Below are positions 32,289 to 43,145 of a stretch of DNA of 64,000 nucleotides, piece by piece. Both the position numbers and the translations under genes were made by a program. Below the pieces are notes generated by a model, which searched no databases, had not been told where the DNA came from, and worked only from the letters and a program-made list of their open reading frames with translations. The DNA is from Cladorrhinum sp. PSN259 (Eukaryota; Ascomycota; Sordariomycetes; Sordariales; Podosporaceae). The stretch lies in contig MU867061.1 of NCBI GenBank assembly GCA_033725935.1, forward strand, positions 868,001 to 932,000. Direction: 5' to 3'. Each line of letters opens with the position of its first letter. Position 1 is the first letter of the stretch.

Positions 32289-34699
32289 TCAGTCTTCATC
32301 CGCGATATTTACATCCATCTCCGTGATGATATTACCTACTTTCAAAGCCAGCTTTGGCTGGCCGTCAAAAGTCATTGCTAACTTGATACCCGCGAGCCGG
32401 CGGCGATATATCTTGCCTTCGGCATCTTCAACGACCGGCAGCTTGTCCTGAGCGATCCTGAGCGGGTGACGCAGATTGAAGAGCTCATGAACCGAAGAAC
32501 TAAGTCTGCAAGACGGAGGCTTTCCATCACTGACATACAGCATCACGCTCACATCAGTGTCCTCTTCCAGCTCAAAGTCAAGGTGGAACTCGTGCGAGAC
32601 GGGTTCCTTGCCACTAAAACTCTCTCCCTGGTCACGGGCTCTTGTTAGTAGGGTGAAATTGTTGGGTTAGGTGAAGCTCCAGCCTATCGGGGACGAACCT
32701 TTTTGAGAAACCACTTCATCCGGAGAACAAGATCGTTGCCATCTGAGTCTTGAGATATCTGGTCCAGCTTAGGATTTATGGGAGGGCTCAGTTGGTCTGT
32801 GGAGCACCATGCTTGGACGCCATAGTAAAGCTGGGAGATTTGAGAAGTTGCAGCAAATTGTTCATTCTCAAGAACGCTGATAACTGCACCACGAGCCACT
32901 GCAGACCAACTGCCAGGAGTATTAACATCAGTAATGATAGATGCCTGAGCTGAACTAAACTCACGGATCTTTAGCCTGGAGAACGCGAGCACCCCATTTT
33001 CTATCACGGAATATCTCAGTTATCTCGGAGTGCAGGTAGTTGGAAGCAGCAAGGCCACCAACAAAGAAGATGGTCTAAATAGTATGAATGAATGTAGTCA
33101 GTAACAACAAACAAGGCTCTTCTGGGGTAAGACAATTACACTGGGTTTCTTTGCTCCCGCTCTCATTGCTCGGTCGAATTGCCGACTGATCAGTCTCCGG
33201 ATACCCAGAAGACTCTGGTCGAAGAATTTCCGTATCACGCCACTTTCAAAAAATTGCTTAGCGCCCCAGTTCTGAGGGGAGGAGTGAACCAACGACGGGT
33301 ACTAAAGTCCCAAAGTCACGAGAGACTGACCTGTCAATCTCCAACACGGCTGGTTTACTCCCTTTGTTTAGCAAGAACCTTCCAGCTCTCTCAAATGCCG
33401 GTACATATATTGCTGATGCCGGCGGATGTATTGCGTAGACGTGCGCCAATCGCTCATTGATTTCCTTTGGCGGCTCAAAGTTCCTTTTCAGGCCACATTC
33501 CCACTCTTGATCGAGAAAGTCTCGATATTCCTGGAAGCTGCACCGCTCAAACTTAAACTTAGGAGAGGCTTTGATGTGGTTTTCGAATGCTTGATCAATC
33601 CTAAAAGCACCACATAGTGCTCCTGCATATCATTTATAAGCACTTGCAGTTAGCAGTGAGAGCACACTGGGTAGGCAAAGAATTCGTTACTTGCCGTCTC
33701 CTTTTCCAATCTGCTGAACTTTGAATGGCTCGATCGATGTGACTACAAAGGTAACAATGTCCTGGAAACAGGGGGGGTTAGGCTGTTACAGTAAATGGTC
33801 ATGGATGCGTTGAATGCCGGACTGACCACAGTTCCTCCCCCACAATCACACACTATGCACGTCTCGCCAACCTAGTAACATATGAAGTTAGAGATAAAAA
33901 TATGGATCTGTGAATAGTATGATAGTCAAGATTTCTCACCTCTAATCCTCTCCCTGTGTCGGGCCTGTGATATCGCAGTGTCCAGGCAGCAGCCGCTGCG
34001 GGCTCATCAACTACAAACAACGAGGTTTCCAATCGGGTGTTGTCAACATATCTTGGCTCCGTAATACCAGCCAAGACTGCCGCCATCTTCATTCGTTCCT
34101 TTGCGTAGGGTTTCCAAACTGCGGGCACCGTGATAGCAACCTTCAGCGGCACATTGATGGCGGCGCCACGGTCAAGCTCTAACTGCTCCAGCGTATGTCT
34201 CCAGAATCTCTCCAAGAACTTGGCAACCACCCCAACAATCCCCGATTCTCTGTAAGCTCGAGTCTCACGCAGTCTCTCAAAATTTCTTGACAAGTTGGGG
34301 TTCGGGTCCAGGTCCAAGTCATCGTGGTCCAACAAGAGCAGTTTGAACCATTTCACAGGAGCGACATTACGGTCAATACAATAAGCGCCCCATATGTCAC
34401 TGTCTGGGTCGGTCAACGTAGGAACTTGGACCTCCTCATAGTTGCCCTCGCTCTGCGGCCAGCGGATAACATCTTGAATGCAGTTGAGGTCGTAATTCGA
34501 GCTGATCCATGTCTCTGAATCGATCCAAGAGACACCTGAATATCTGTCAAATGATCAATCAACCGCTAGCGCAGTGATAACAAAAGAGCTGAAGTAGTAA
34601 CGGTGTTGCTTACGTTGTTCCAAAGTCTATCCCAATTACAATATATTCATCGGATGGTGCTGGGCTCAGCGGACGCGAGAGTTTGAGATGCTGCGGCAT
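32289..34699 (-). CDS. Hsp70-like ATPase (HSPA12-type)
   Basis: Nine exons in order of transcription: 34614-34699, 33940-34543, 33827-33871, 33695-33761, 33327-33622, 33140-33271, 32965-33074, 32699-32909 and 32289-32627; 1890 nt, 629 aa. The actin/Hsp70 ATPase blocks appear in order: phosphate 1 VIGIDFGTTYSGVSW, connect region VVDEPAAAAAW, phosphate 2 CIVCDCGGGTV, KGDGALCGAF, adenosine block IFFVGGLAASNYL and DPWSAVARGAV. This is the divergent fungal family like human HSPA12, lacking a normal substrate-binding domain and the EEVD tail. The intron 33623-33694 starts with GC (GC-AG class). The junction near 33272-33326 is uncertain because the best GT site would break the frame. Divergent from the AIG1-like GTPase gene. 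Confidence 0.88.
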
Positions 34700-35301
34700 G
34701 ATCAGGCAAATCCACAGTGAACTTGAAGTATTTGAAAATGGTGGCTACTTTTCGGTCTCAGTTTGCGATATTTTGGACTCCATTCATATGAGAGCAAGGA
34801 CAAGGCTAATATCTCAAGCTAGCAGTTGTGTTGCAGGTCAGTCCAACGGCTTGGGAGCTTGCATGTACTCGCTCATGGGCTCCATTGCAATCCACGTAAT
34901 TGGCGAGGTTGAGTGGTCGATCATCTGGACGATACACAGGTGCAGGTACCGACGGCGTCATTGTGCCAGATGGTGTAAGATAAAAGCCTGACCGTTATTG
35001 ATCAGGATCGCCTGCGGGTTGTGCTGGTGTGTAGCAGTGAGAAAGCAGGGCTATAATGCAGTTCCAAGTTTCGGGCATCGTTCATGAGCAATAATTGCAG
35101 GTGACCCAACACATGCATGCAGGTAATATCAAGGCGCGCACATACCGAAATGCCTGGAGCCTGAGGAAACTGCAGTTTGATCCGACTTGGAAGCTGCACA
35201 CCACATGGTCTCAAAGTTTAACAAAATTATGGGAGGACAGTCCGCAGCATCTACTCGACGAAAAGCAACTCCTACGAAATCCCCTCGATCACAAACTGAA
35301 G
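34700..35301. promoter_or_regulatory. Divergent promoter region, Hsp70-like and GTPase genes
   Basis: About 600 bp between two outward-reading starts. From 35203 an ATG opens a 34-codon frame (MVSKFNKIMGGQSAASTRRK...) that stops at 35305-35307, overlapping the GTPase start in another frame. It reads like the basic N-terminal tail of such GTPases, so it is either a uORF or an N-terminus disconnected by a small indel. Confidence 0.4.
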
Positions 35302-36229
35302 ATGGATAAAGCACACGGAATGTTGATGGTGATGGGAGTCACCGGTTCTGGCAAGAGCACATTCGTCAATCTTCTCAAGCAAAATTCTGTCAAAGTTGCC
35401 CACGGGCTAGAGTCAGGTAAAGATAAATGCCCACAGACCTTTGACTAAAGAAAAAACAAACTCCGGGTCGCTAATATGATCAAATCTAATTGCAGGGTCA
35501 GCTCCCGCGCAAGCAGTGCAAATCAACCTCGACAAAACCCGTCGCCGTCAAACAAAACTCGAGTCCATCACCGTGATAGACACCCCTGGCTTCGACGATT
35601 CCAAACTCCCGGATTCCGACATCTTCCAACAAATTGCCAGGTGTCTTGCAGTGCAGTACGAGCTCCAGATTCCTCTCAAAGGCTTCATCTACCTTCACCA
35701 GATCTCGGAGCCGAGAATGAGAGGCACCGACAAACGATATCTCAGTGCGTTTCAACAGCTATGCGCCGGTTCTCAGACTCTGGAGAACGTCATCTTTCTC
35801 ACAACCAAATGGGATTGCGTCAGTCGGGAAGATGGTCTCCGGCGAGAGCAAGAGCTCATCAACGATTATTGGGCTCCGTTCTTGGAAAAGGGTGCTCAGG
35901 TTATGAGGTTCAACCACCGTTCCCCGGCGGAAGCAAATGCAATTGTTCGCCAACTCATTTCAGGTGGCCATGATCTTGTGCTTGACATCCAACGAGAGCT
36001 GATGGACCAAGAGAAGTGTGCATCTGAGACGAGCACGGGTACATGGTATGAGAAACAATTTGGCAGTGCGATGGATGATGATATTGGTCCAAGAGCCCGG
36101 AGAGACACGAGCACGGAGAGAAAAAAGTTCAAGCATAGGCTGCATGGGTCGGCGGCAGGGATCAGTATTCTGGTGGCACTTTTGAAGCTTGTTCTGACAG
36201 TGATCAGCTTCGCTGCGTTTGCTGCGTAA
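35302..36229 (+). CDS. AIG1-like (GIMAP-type) GTPase with C-terminal membrane anchor
   Basis: Exons 35302-35416 and 35496-36229, joined across a 79-nt intron; 282 aa. GTPase motifs: G1 GVTGSGKST (residues 12-19), G3 DTPGFDD (67-73) and G4 TKWD (142-145). Between them GFIYLHQISEPRMRG is the conserved box of the AIG1/septin-like fungal proteins. The last ~23 residues (GISILVALLKLVL...) are hydrophobic and should form a tail anchor, putting the GTPase on the cytosolic face of a membrane. Animal and plant AIG1/GIMAP proteins act in defence and cell survival; in fungi the role is unknown, but copies often lie among NLR and HET genes. An out-of-frame basic N-terminus just upstream suggests the true start may be earlier. 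Confidence 0.85.
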
Positions 36230-37070
36230 ATCCTTAGACTAGCTACCCTGTTACAATTGCACTTTTATACCATCCTCGGCCGGATTCCAATTCACGATTG
36301 TGCTCCTCTCAGTTGAGCATTTTACCACCCCCCCCCCCCCCACTTGCAGGGTTCCTAAAATGCTAAGTATAATCGTCTTGGGTTGGTGTGGTGAACAGAC
36401 GATACCAAAAGAAGAAGGGATGTGGTGCCCAATCCTCACCCCCCCACGAAATCCCACAGACGCCGAAGCATTTGGAAGCCCACTCCCGTGCATTGATTAC
36501 ATTGGGCTTGTCCTCTCGGGCTCTGCCACATGGAAACATTGACGGGAAGAAAGCCCAACACGACAACATTCGGCACATTGCAAGGGCCAATTACTTGCGG
36601 CTTTCAAGATATTGCAAGAAATTCCTTATTGGTGACTTGAGCTCTGGTGACCATCTTGTGGTACCCATGCAGCTATCACTTTGGTAGGTTGCAGCGGTGT
36701 GACCGTTGAAGAGCCTATTATTCTTCCGCCTCGCGATTGGCCTCGCGATTGGCCGCGCGCTTCATTCTTGAAGCCATCGCCCTGACTTTTGGGTGGCCAC
36801 CACGACAGCGCGCGTAAGCGCTTCTTGGATGTTTCCCATCACCCCATTAGCTCCGTCTAGCTCACTACTTTCAGCATGATGGCAGCCAGCATCAAGCCAC
36901 TGTCACCAGTCATATGAAGATCAATGTTATCATGTGCTTCACCGCCCAGGGGCTTTGAGATTAAAAATATCATCATTTTCTACATCTCCAATTCTCACCG
37001 AATTTTGTTGAGCAGTGCCGAAGGCATCACCATATTACTTCTACCTCCGTCACTGAAACTGTGGACAGCA
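36230..37070. other. Intergenic region between GTPase and CAAX-protein genes
   Basis: No gene supported. It contains a 14-base poly-C run (about 36328-36341). Confidence 0.45.
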
Positions 37071-38141
37071 ATGCCACCACACCAACGCACAGTCGTCGAT
37101 AGCCCTGGTGCCGGTGCATTGGCGGACGGTGAGATTACACGGCGATGGGGGAGCCTTGACTTTGAGTTAAGACAATGGACACGAAGATACGGAAGCACAA
37201 TCAGCATCAATTCCACTTTGGCAATCGAAATCGACCCAGCGCTTCGCGCCCACGCTGCTCTCTGGCACATTTTGGCCGATGAACTTCTTCCAACGAATTT
37301 GGACCCATGTGGAAAAGCATCCTGGAACGTGGAAGCCGCTGGGACATTCAAGGATATCGGTAAGCTACCTTCTTCATGTTTAACACCCATCACGTCTTTT
37401 GAGTAGCTTGCCACAGCACAGCTGCACGCTAACAAGTCCCCTATAGCAAAGAAGGCAAGGTTATTTTCACAAATAGAAAGGAAATGGGAGGCACATATAA
37501 ACCCACCGAGGAATCTAGTCCCATTTACTGTACAAAAGGACAATGAGGAAACAGAAGTCAGAAGGCTAGTGAACCGCTCTCTGAGGCCCCCAATCGCGAA
37601 TTCGAGCGCAAGCCAGGAGCTCGAAATGATTTTCAGGAAAGCCATTCAGCTTCAGGTCGATTTCGCGCGACAAACACCGTGGTGGTATTGCGAATATCCC
37701 GACTCCGGCACCCAAAGAAGACGAGACGGCATGCAATTCAACTCCAACACAATGGCCATACCACGGAACCACACTTCTTCAAGCAAGGCACGGGCGAAAA
37801 CAGTCACATTGATGATCTCACCTGCACTCATCAAACGGGGCGATCCTCGAGGCCGGTCCACGCAGCCCATAAAAGTTATCTCCAAAAGTCAGGTCGTCTG
37901 TGGGAATCTACCGAGAACTTTGCCCCAGCCAAAACCTCCACCAATAAAAGCAACAAAAGCAACAAAAAACGCGGCGACAATTTCTCGAGGAGTCGCCACA
38001 TCTACCCCAGGGCAGAGAGGTCCTCCACCAGAGATCCACAAAGCACAAGCCCCAAGAAGCACTGCCATTCGAGCTACGGCGGGTACTCACAACAACGAAA
38101 AGCAAAAGAAGAAGTCCTCGGGCTGCTGTTTAGTCATGTAA
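37071..38141 (+). CDS. Unknown protein with C-terminal CAAX prenylation box
   Basis: Exons 37071-37359 and 37447-38141 (87-nt intron, GTAAGC...GCTAAC...CTATAG); 327 aa. I do not recognise the family. The first ~210 residues look globular and helical (WGSLDFELRQWTRRYG, AALWHILADELLPTN, ERKWEAHINPPRN), and the rest is a basic, Pro/Lys-rich tail. It ends KKKSSGCCLVM: Cys-Leu-Val-Met is a CAAX box for farnesylation, with an extra Cys for palmitoylation and a polybasic stretch, the same membrane-targeting layout as Ras. Another long frame (37679-38200) overlaps it; the CAAX ending and the continuity with exon 1 favour the frame given here. A membrane-attached partner of the neighbouring GTPase is only a guess. 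Confidence 0.6.
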
Positions 38142-38913
38142 CTTTACAGCTCACTTCTTGCTGGAACATGACAGACAAGTTGGCGAAGACATTTTGTTGA
38201 CGTACTACACCGATTGCCACTCTTCAATAAACACATGATCAAATTCAGCAGTCTTAGATCACTCAAATAAACAGGCATAATCGCTACTTGATATTAAAGA
38301 GTTTCTCCTGACTTACGAATAGCACACATGATGTATCATGGTAATAGGTCCGTGCAGCCCCTGAAATTCACATCATTTTGTTTACTTTGGCAGCGGTTAC
38401 CGTGGTTTGGATCATGCACATATAAGGGGTGTAAGTGGTAAGTGGATCTGGTAGGTAAAATAAACATTGAATAGTGGAAGGTGGAGTTACCTAGGCAGTT
38501 TCCAAATGTTGAACAGAGATCCAATAAAATACAACTCTGACAGCATCCACACTGGACAAACTACGGATACACTAAACATCAAGAATCTGAAAAGCTCTTC
38601 TTATGCCAAGCCCCAACTGTCCGAATCCCCGCGCTCGATCGAGGGAACACAAGGAGTGGAGATCCCCGTTGGCCAATAGTGCGCATCTGCCTAATAAAAA
38701 ATGGATTAATGCAACCCCCTAATTTGAATCCCCCCTGGTCAAAACATCCCGTGGTCTACATGTCAAAAACTTCAACATTTCCATCCTTTCCGTTTCTAAG
38801 AAATTTTCCCAACTTAACACACTCTTTTTTTACTCCAAACCCAAAAAATTCACACTCATTTAATTTTCAAAGCTTTCGAGCTTTAGTCACTCCTTTTTTT
38901 ACATACAAAAAAA
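38142..38913. other. Intergenic region upstream of the wall-protein gene
   Basis: CT- and A-rich sequence with no supported gene; the last 150 bp look like a fungal promoter and 5' leader ending in an A-run just before the ATG at 38914. Confidence 0.45.
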
Positions 38914-39675
38914 ATGCACGCTTCATCTAACCTCATCGCGGCAATCGCCCTCCTCGCGGCGGCGCCAACCGTCGTCCTCGGCGGTGGACCCGGCCAGCCG
39001 TCCAAAATCCCCGACGTCTCCGACGGGCCGGACAAGGTCACGCTCTGCACCCCCTGCGACCCCATCACGGCCGTAATGCTCAAGTGCCAGCGCAGCAACA
39101 ACAACGACGTCCGCAAGTGCGCCTGCATCCCCAACTCGGAGGCGGGAGCCTGGTACGGCTACATCCACAACTGCCGCGCCTGCCTCTCCGACAACTCTGC
39201 CGAAGACTTCTTTGACTCCATGTCGTCCACCCTCTCCCAGCTCATGGTCTCGTGCACCAACGCGGGCGGCAGCGTCACCAGCGACGGCCAGTCCATCTGC
39301 GCCGGCAACGCCATGTTTGAGTCCTGCACCGCGCTCAGGGACAACTCGACCTCCAGCTGGGCCACCTACGAGAGCTTCAAGGAAAAGACCGGCCCCGCAA
39401 ATTCCACCTTTGTTTTGAACCTGAATGATCCTTTTAAGCCTGCTCAGAAGGTTGTCAGCAGCACGACTGTTGCCCCCAGCACCAGCGCCACCGGAACTGG
39501 CAGTGGAAGCGCGCAGGCTACTGGATCATCCGGAAGCAGCGGCCAGGGTGGAAATGGAACTAACTCTGCCTCGTCTCAGGACGGCACGGCCGAGTCTTCA
39601 GCCGTGGGATCTCATCAGGTTGGGTCTCTGATGGGAGCTTTCGTTGCTGTTGCTTTCGGTGTCTTGATGTTTTAA
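38914..39675 (+). CDS. GPI-anchored cysteine-rich cell-surface protein
   Basis: Single exon, 253 aa. An N-terminal signal peptide (SNLIAAIALLAAAPTVVLG) is followed by a Cys-rich domain of ~110 residues with ten Cys (CTPCDP, KCQR, KCACIP, NCRAC and three single ones), enough for five disulfides. A Ser/Thr/Gly-rich stalk (170-230) then leads to a hydrophobic C-terminus (LMGAFVAVAFGVLMF) directly at the stop, the layout of a GPI-anchor signal. It should sit at the outer membrane face or in the wall. Codon use is strongly C-ending in the first half, which suggests high expression. It is not CFEM by spacing as far as I can see; function unknown. Confidence 0.85.
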   Translation: MHASSNLIAAIALLAAAPTVVLGGGPGQPSKIPDVSDGPDKVTLCTPCDPITAVMLKCQRSNNNDVRKCACIPNSEAGAWYGYIHNCRACLSDNSAEDFFDSMSSTLSQLMVSCTNAGGSVTSDGQSICAGNAMFESCTALRDNSTSSWATYESFKEKTGPANSTFVLNLNDPFKPAQKVVSSTTVAPSTSATGTGSGSAQATGSSGSSGQGGNGTNSASSQDGTAESSAVGSHQVGSLMGAFVAVAFGVLMF

Positions 39676-39721
39676 GGTTGCACACGGAAAGAATCACACT
39701 TGCTTGGAACGGGAACTGGGT

Positions 39722-39763
39722 GGACGGACGGACGGACGGACGGACGGACGGACGGACGGACGG
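39722..39763 (+). repeat. GGAC tetranucleotide microsatellite
   Basis: About ten perfect copies of GGAC in the probable 3' UTR of the wall-protein gene. Confidence 0.95.
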
Positions 39764-40380
39764 GCTTTATTCGGCCGAGATACACATTCGTTTGATGAGG
39801 TTTCTTTTGTGAAGCTGCATGTTTTTTTTTTTTTGTAAATATTATTTATAGGCATTATTAGTACATAATGTATCACTTGCCTCAAGACACGAGAGGTATC
39901 AGCTAAACCTAGAATCGTGATGGGCTGGGAAAGCGAGCAGTTGGTTTTCAAATCTTTCCACACTTTTCGATCTTCCAAGGATTTGTCACGAGCCTGGTAG
40001 TCCAAATTGACGCCGCTGTATTGTTTTTATTCTGAATTTCAATCAATTCATCGAGTGCTATTAATTCCATCCCAGTCACCTTGATCTGTCATCTCCAGCC
40101 TTGCCATTCGATGGGGCGTGCACCTGTTTCCATCATAAGATTTGAAAATACCAGCCTCTTATCCACCACACCAAGTGTTGATGTATCCGATCTTCAGCTC
40201 GAAGCCATGATCAAAAGTTAGTCGCTTGCCATGGGTTTATGAGAATACTTTACTTTCGGCCAACCTCTAGTACTAGGTGAATAGGATAACAGGGCGAATC
40301 TAAAGTGAACGCGGCAGTAGTCGCGCACTTTCTTGGAGACGAGGTTGGGTAGGAAAGCGATCGAAGAACAAACTGTGCGC

Positions 40381-41408
40381 TGTCCTCGTTGACATATGAA
40401 GCTTTTGTAAAACAAATACATCTTGAACGGCAGGCGCAAGCTAACGTTGATTGCAAGCAGACTAAATCAACAGAAAATGAAAAGGAGAGAGAAGCACGAA
40501 GTTTTTGGCCATTCGTGAAAACCTTGATTTCGCTCCCGGAGACTGTCCAAGCCTTACCTATGATCGAAACAGGTTGTCTAAAGTTGTTGTCATGCTAGTT
40601 GATGCTCTGAAGCCGCTCATGTGTTATACCAGTTCCAATCAGGACGGATACCGACAATTACTTGGCTGTGAATGACGCTATTATGGAAATCATAAAAGCT
40701 GCCGCTGAGCTGGATATTATTCTGAAAACATCCAAAGCCGGTGTCTGTATTTTCATGATTAGCCTCACGGCTCGTGACTTCAAGTTTCCTCGCTTTTGGT
40801 TTTCAATTCGATTCTGAGGCTATGGAAGTCACTCAAAGCCTTCTCAGCTCCAATGGCAACGAGACGGCTAATTCCTCTACGTACATAGAAATGTCTATCT
40901 CTCCTGGTATTCTCAAGTTTGGAACTGCGGATGACACTCGATGTGATCAACAGCGAGTTCTCGTCAAGCTTTAGGTTATGAGCAGCTTGCAGACAGCGCT
41001 CCTCAAAGTTCGCGAGGAGCCAGATCCCATCAAACAAGAACAATTTTATATGTCTCAGGCGTCTCCTCATCAGTTAATGGCGGAAAAGTTGCACCTCCAG
41101 AACGAGGCCGAGAAGAAGGTCAACAAAGAGGGTCGAGAAGAAGAGCCATAAGGATATGAACGTATATCAAGAGGCGGGCGTCGTAACCCCAAAGATCAAG
41201 CGAGAGTCTGGGTACGACGATGGCGGTGATGTCATTATGGCTGACTCCATTTCCGTCTCCAAGTATACCCAGCACTCCTAGCTCAAGAGGCCGGTTAAAG
41301 TCTGTGCCTCCTAGCAGTAGAAGATCTAGATCTGGACGATCCAAGACTCCAGCTCGGATATCTAAAGCCGCAGAGCGCCATCGATACCAATATCTCTGGC
41401 CTCCGTGA
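40381..41408 (+). pseudogene. Possible decayed protein-coding gene
   Basis: Protein-like stretches occur in changing frames: a piece at 40389-40595, one around 40640-40815 (TDTDNYLAVNDAIMEIIKAA, then KAGVCIFMISL), one at 40774-40971 with SSTYIEMSISPGILKFGTAD, continuing past a stop (MSSLQTALLKVREEPDPIKQ), and a Ser/Arg-rich end (41220-41405). Frameshifts and stops break them and no intron set repairs the order. No family recognised. A multi-exon gene that I failed to join is the alternative. Confidence 0.3.
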
Positions 41409-42467
41409 CTTTCCACTCTTCATAAGAGTATAGAAAAGACTGGATGAGAATTTCATTTGGGATCACAGAAAGAGAGTTTATTTGTTTTGGGGGGAGCTTT
41501 GGGAGCACAACACTACGTTTACTTGGACGCAATATAGATGGTTAGGAAGACCAAAATGGCCAGAATGACAGAATAATCTAAAGTTCGGCTCTTACCAAGA
41601 CTGGGAGCACACGGCAAGGAGCCGTTTTCCAGACCATGTAGAGGGGAGAAAAGGATTTCAGGGAAGACTACAAACCATCTGAGAGAATTGCAATTGTTTT
41701 GGGGAATAAACTCTGTTGTAGCACACTATAATTAGAGGATCCCTAATTTGTCCGGATCAATATCAACAATACCCTAGAATAAAATTGAAAAATTCCTGTT
41801 GCACTTTGATCGGGTTCATCAGGATTAATGAGCTGTGGCGTCATAGAAGTTCCAGATAGATTTTTGTGGTGGTGGTGGTAATCCTGCCCATGCATGGATT
41901 AATGATTACCCGTATTACAGTCTAGGAAGCCACGCAGATTGATCAACATGAAGTCAACACCCTCCCCCTCCCTCTTCCCTCATTCATCACCGGGCCTTGA
42001 AGTAAGCAACATGGGCTTCGGAATTGTAAGTTATCAGAACCCCTCAGTGTATAACGATGACGGGTATGTATCCAAGCGGTAGTCTCAGAAATATGAGCAC
42101 CTCATCCTACACAACAACCATTCGTAGGACGACAACCCATCTTGATAACTCAGTCAACAAATATCTAAAGTTCCAGCCCTCTGAATATATAAAACAATTT
42201 GGAAATACGGTGAACTAGACTACAATTTGTACCTAGGTTTTCGATAAGGGCATACATAGAGCGGTGCGGGCCCACTCCGTTTTCAGGGGGTGGGAAGGGG
42301 GCCAGCTCAAGACAAGTAAACAAAAACAGATGAGTCTAGTCGTTTTTAAATTTGAAATGCGCTCAGTTGGGGGTGGCGATTCTTGTATCATACTAGCCAA
42401 TCTGTGTCAAGAAAAAAAAATTCTTCCCCGGTATCCCATAGCCAAAGACAGAGAAAAACAAATGTGC
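41409..42467. other. AT-rich intergenic region
   Basis: No gene supported. It contains the likely 3' UTR of the minus-strand gene ending at 42468. Confidence 0.45.
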
Positions 42468-43145
42468 TTACTTATCCCCCCAGCCCATCATCTTCTTTGC
42501 CTGCTGCCACATGCTTTGACCCCAGCTCGGACGGCGTTCCGGTTGCACCTGTCCTTTCGGTTTCTCCCGCCATTCTGAATGCCCATGCTCTTCTGGCTGT
42601 CCGTTTTCTTTAAATCTCTTTTCTGCTTCTACATTCTGTGGTAAACCCACGATCAGATTTTGTCCCGGCGCTGCGGAGATCGGCTGTGCTGTTTCTGGTG
42701 GATTTACATCAAGTAAGCCCTGCGTCCCCAAAGTTTGCAATGAGCGGGAGTTGAACATACTGTAATACTCATCAACAGGATCTGTATCATCCCTCCTTGG
42801 CCAAGAGGACTGATTGGATGAAGTAACCTCGAAGGGACTAGCCCCTGTGAACTGCCTCTTCAGTTCGACACATGTATTCCTCCCAGGTGGTGGTGTTGGT
42901 GGTGGTGGTGGCAAGGAATATGCTGCACGGCCTGCAATTCTGGCATAATGCGCAGCCTGGTACTGCGAGTGTGGGCACCCACAAACAGGAGTAAGCGTCT
43001 CTTCGCTACACGCCTCACATATCGATGAGTCCATGTTGTTGGCCGATGGGGCGGTAATGCTTGTGGTGTCATATACAGTTGACAGGGGTGAGGAAGGTGG
43101 TGTTGGGTGTTGGGTGAATAGTAACTGACCTTGGAACGGAGACAT
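42468..43145 (-). CDS. Hypothetical protein with Cys motif and proline tract
   Basis: Open frame of 225 aa from an ATG at 43145 (MSPFQGQLLF). Family unknown. Visible features: a small Cys/His cluster (CEACSEETLTPVCGCPHSQ), a helical HYARIAGRAAYS, a proline tract (PPPPPTPPPG), and a charged C-terminus ending WGQSMWQQAKKMMGWGDK, an amphipathic helix. A different model is possible: start at the ATG at 43157 and remove a GTCAGT...ACAAG intron, which joins in frame to SITAPSANNMDSS. Both models share everything from MDSSICEAC onward. Probably a real gene because the reading frame and low-complexity pattern are protein-like. Confidence 0.5.
   Translation of the reverse strand: MSPFQGQLLFTQHPTPPSSPLSTVYDTTSITAPSANNMDSSICEACSEETLTPVCGCPHSQYQAAHYARIAGRAAYSLPPPPPTPPPGRNTCVELKRQFTGASPFEVTSSNQSSWPRRDDTDPVDEYYSMFNSRSLQTLGTQGLLDVNPPETAQPISAAPGQNLIVGLPQNVEAEKRFKENGQPEEHGHSEWREKPKGQVQPERRPSWGQSMWQQAKKMMGWGDK

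Noticed and set aside
37679..38200. 173-codon frame overlapping the CAAX protein
   Set aside because: It is His/Ser/Lys-rich without domain; the overlapping frame continues exon 1 in phase and ends in a CAAX box.
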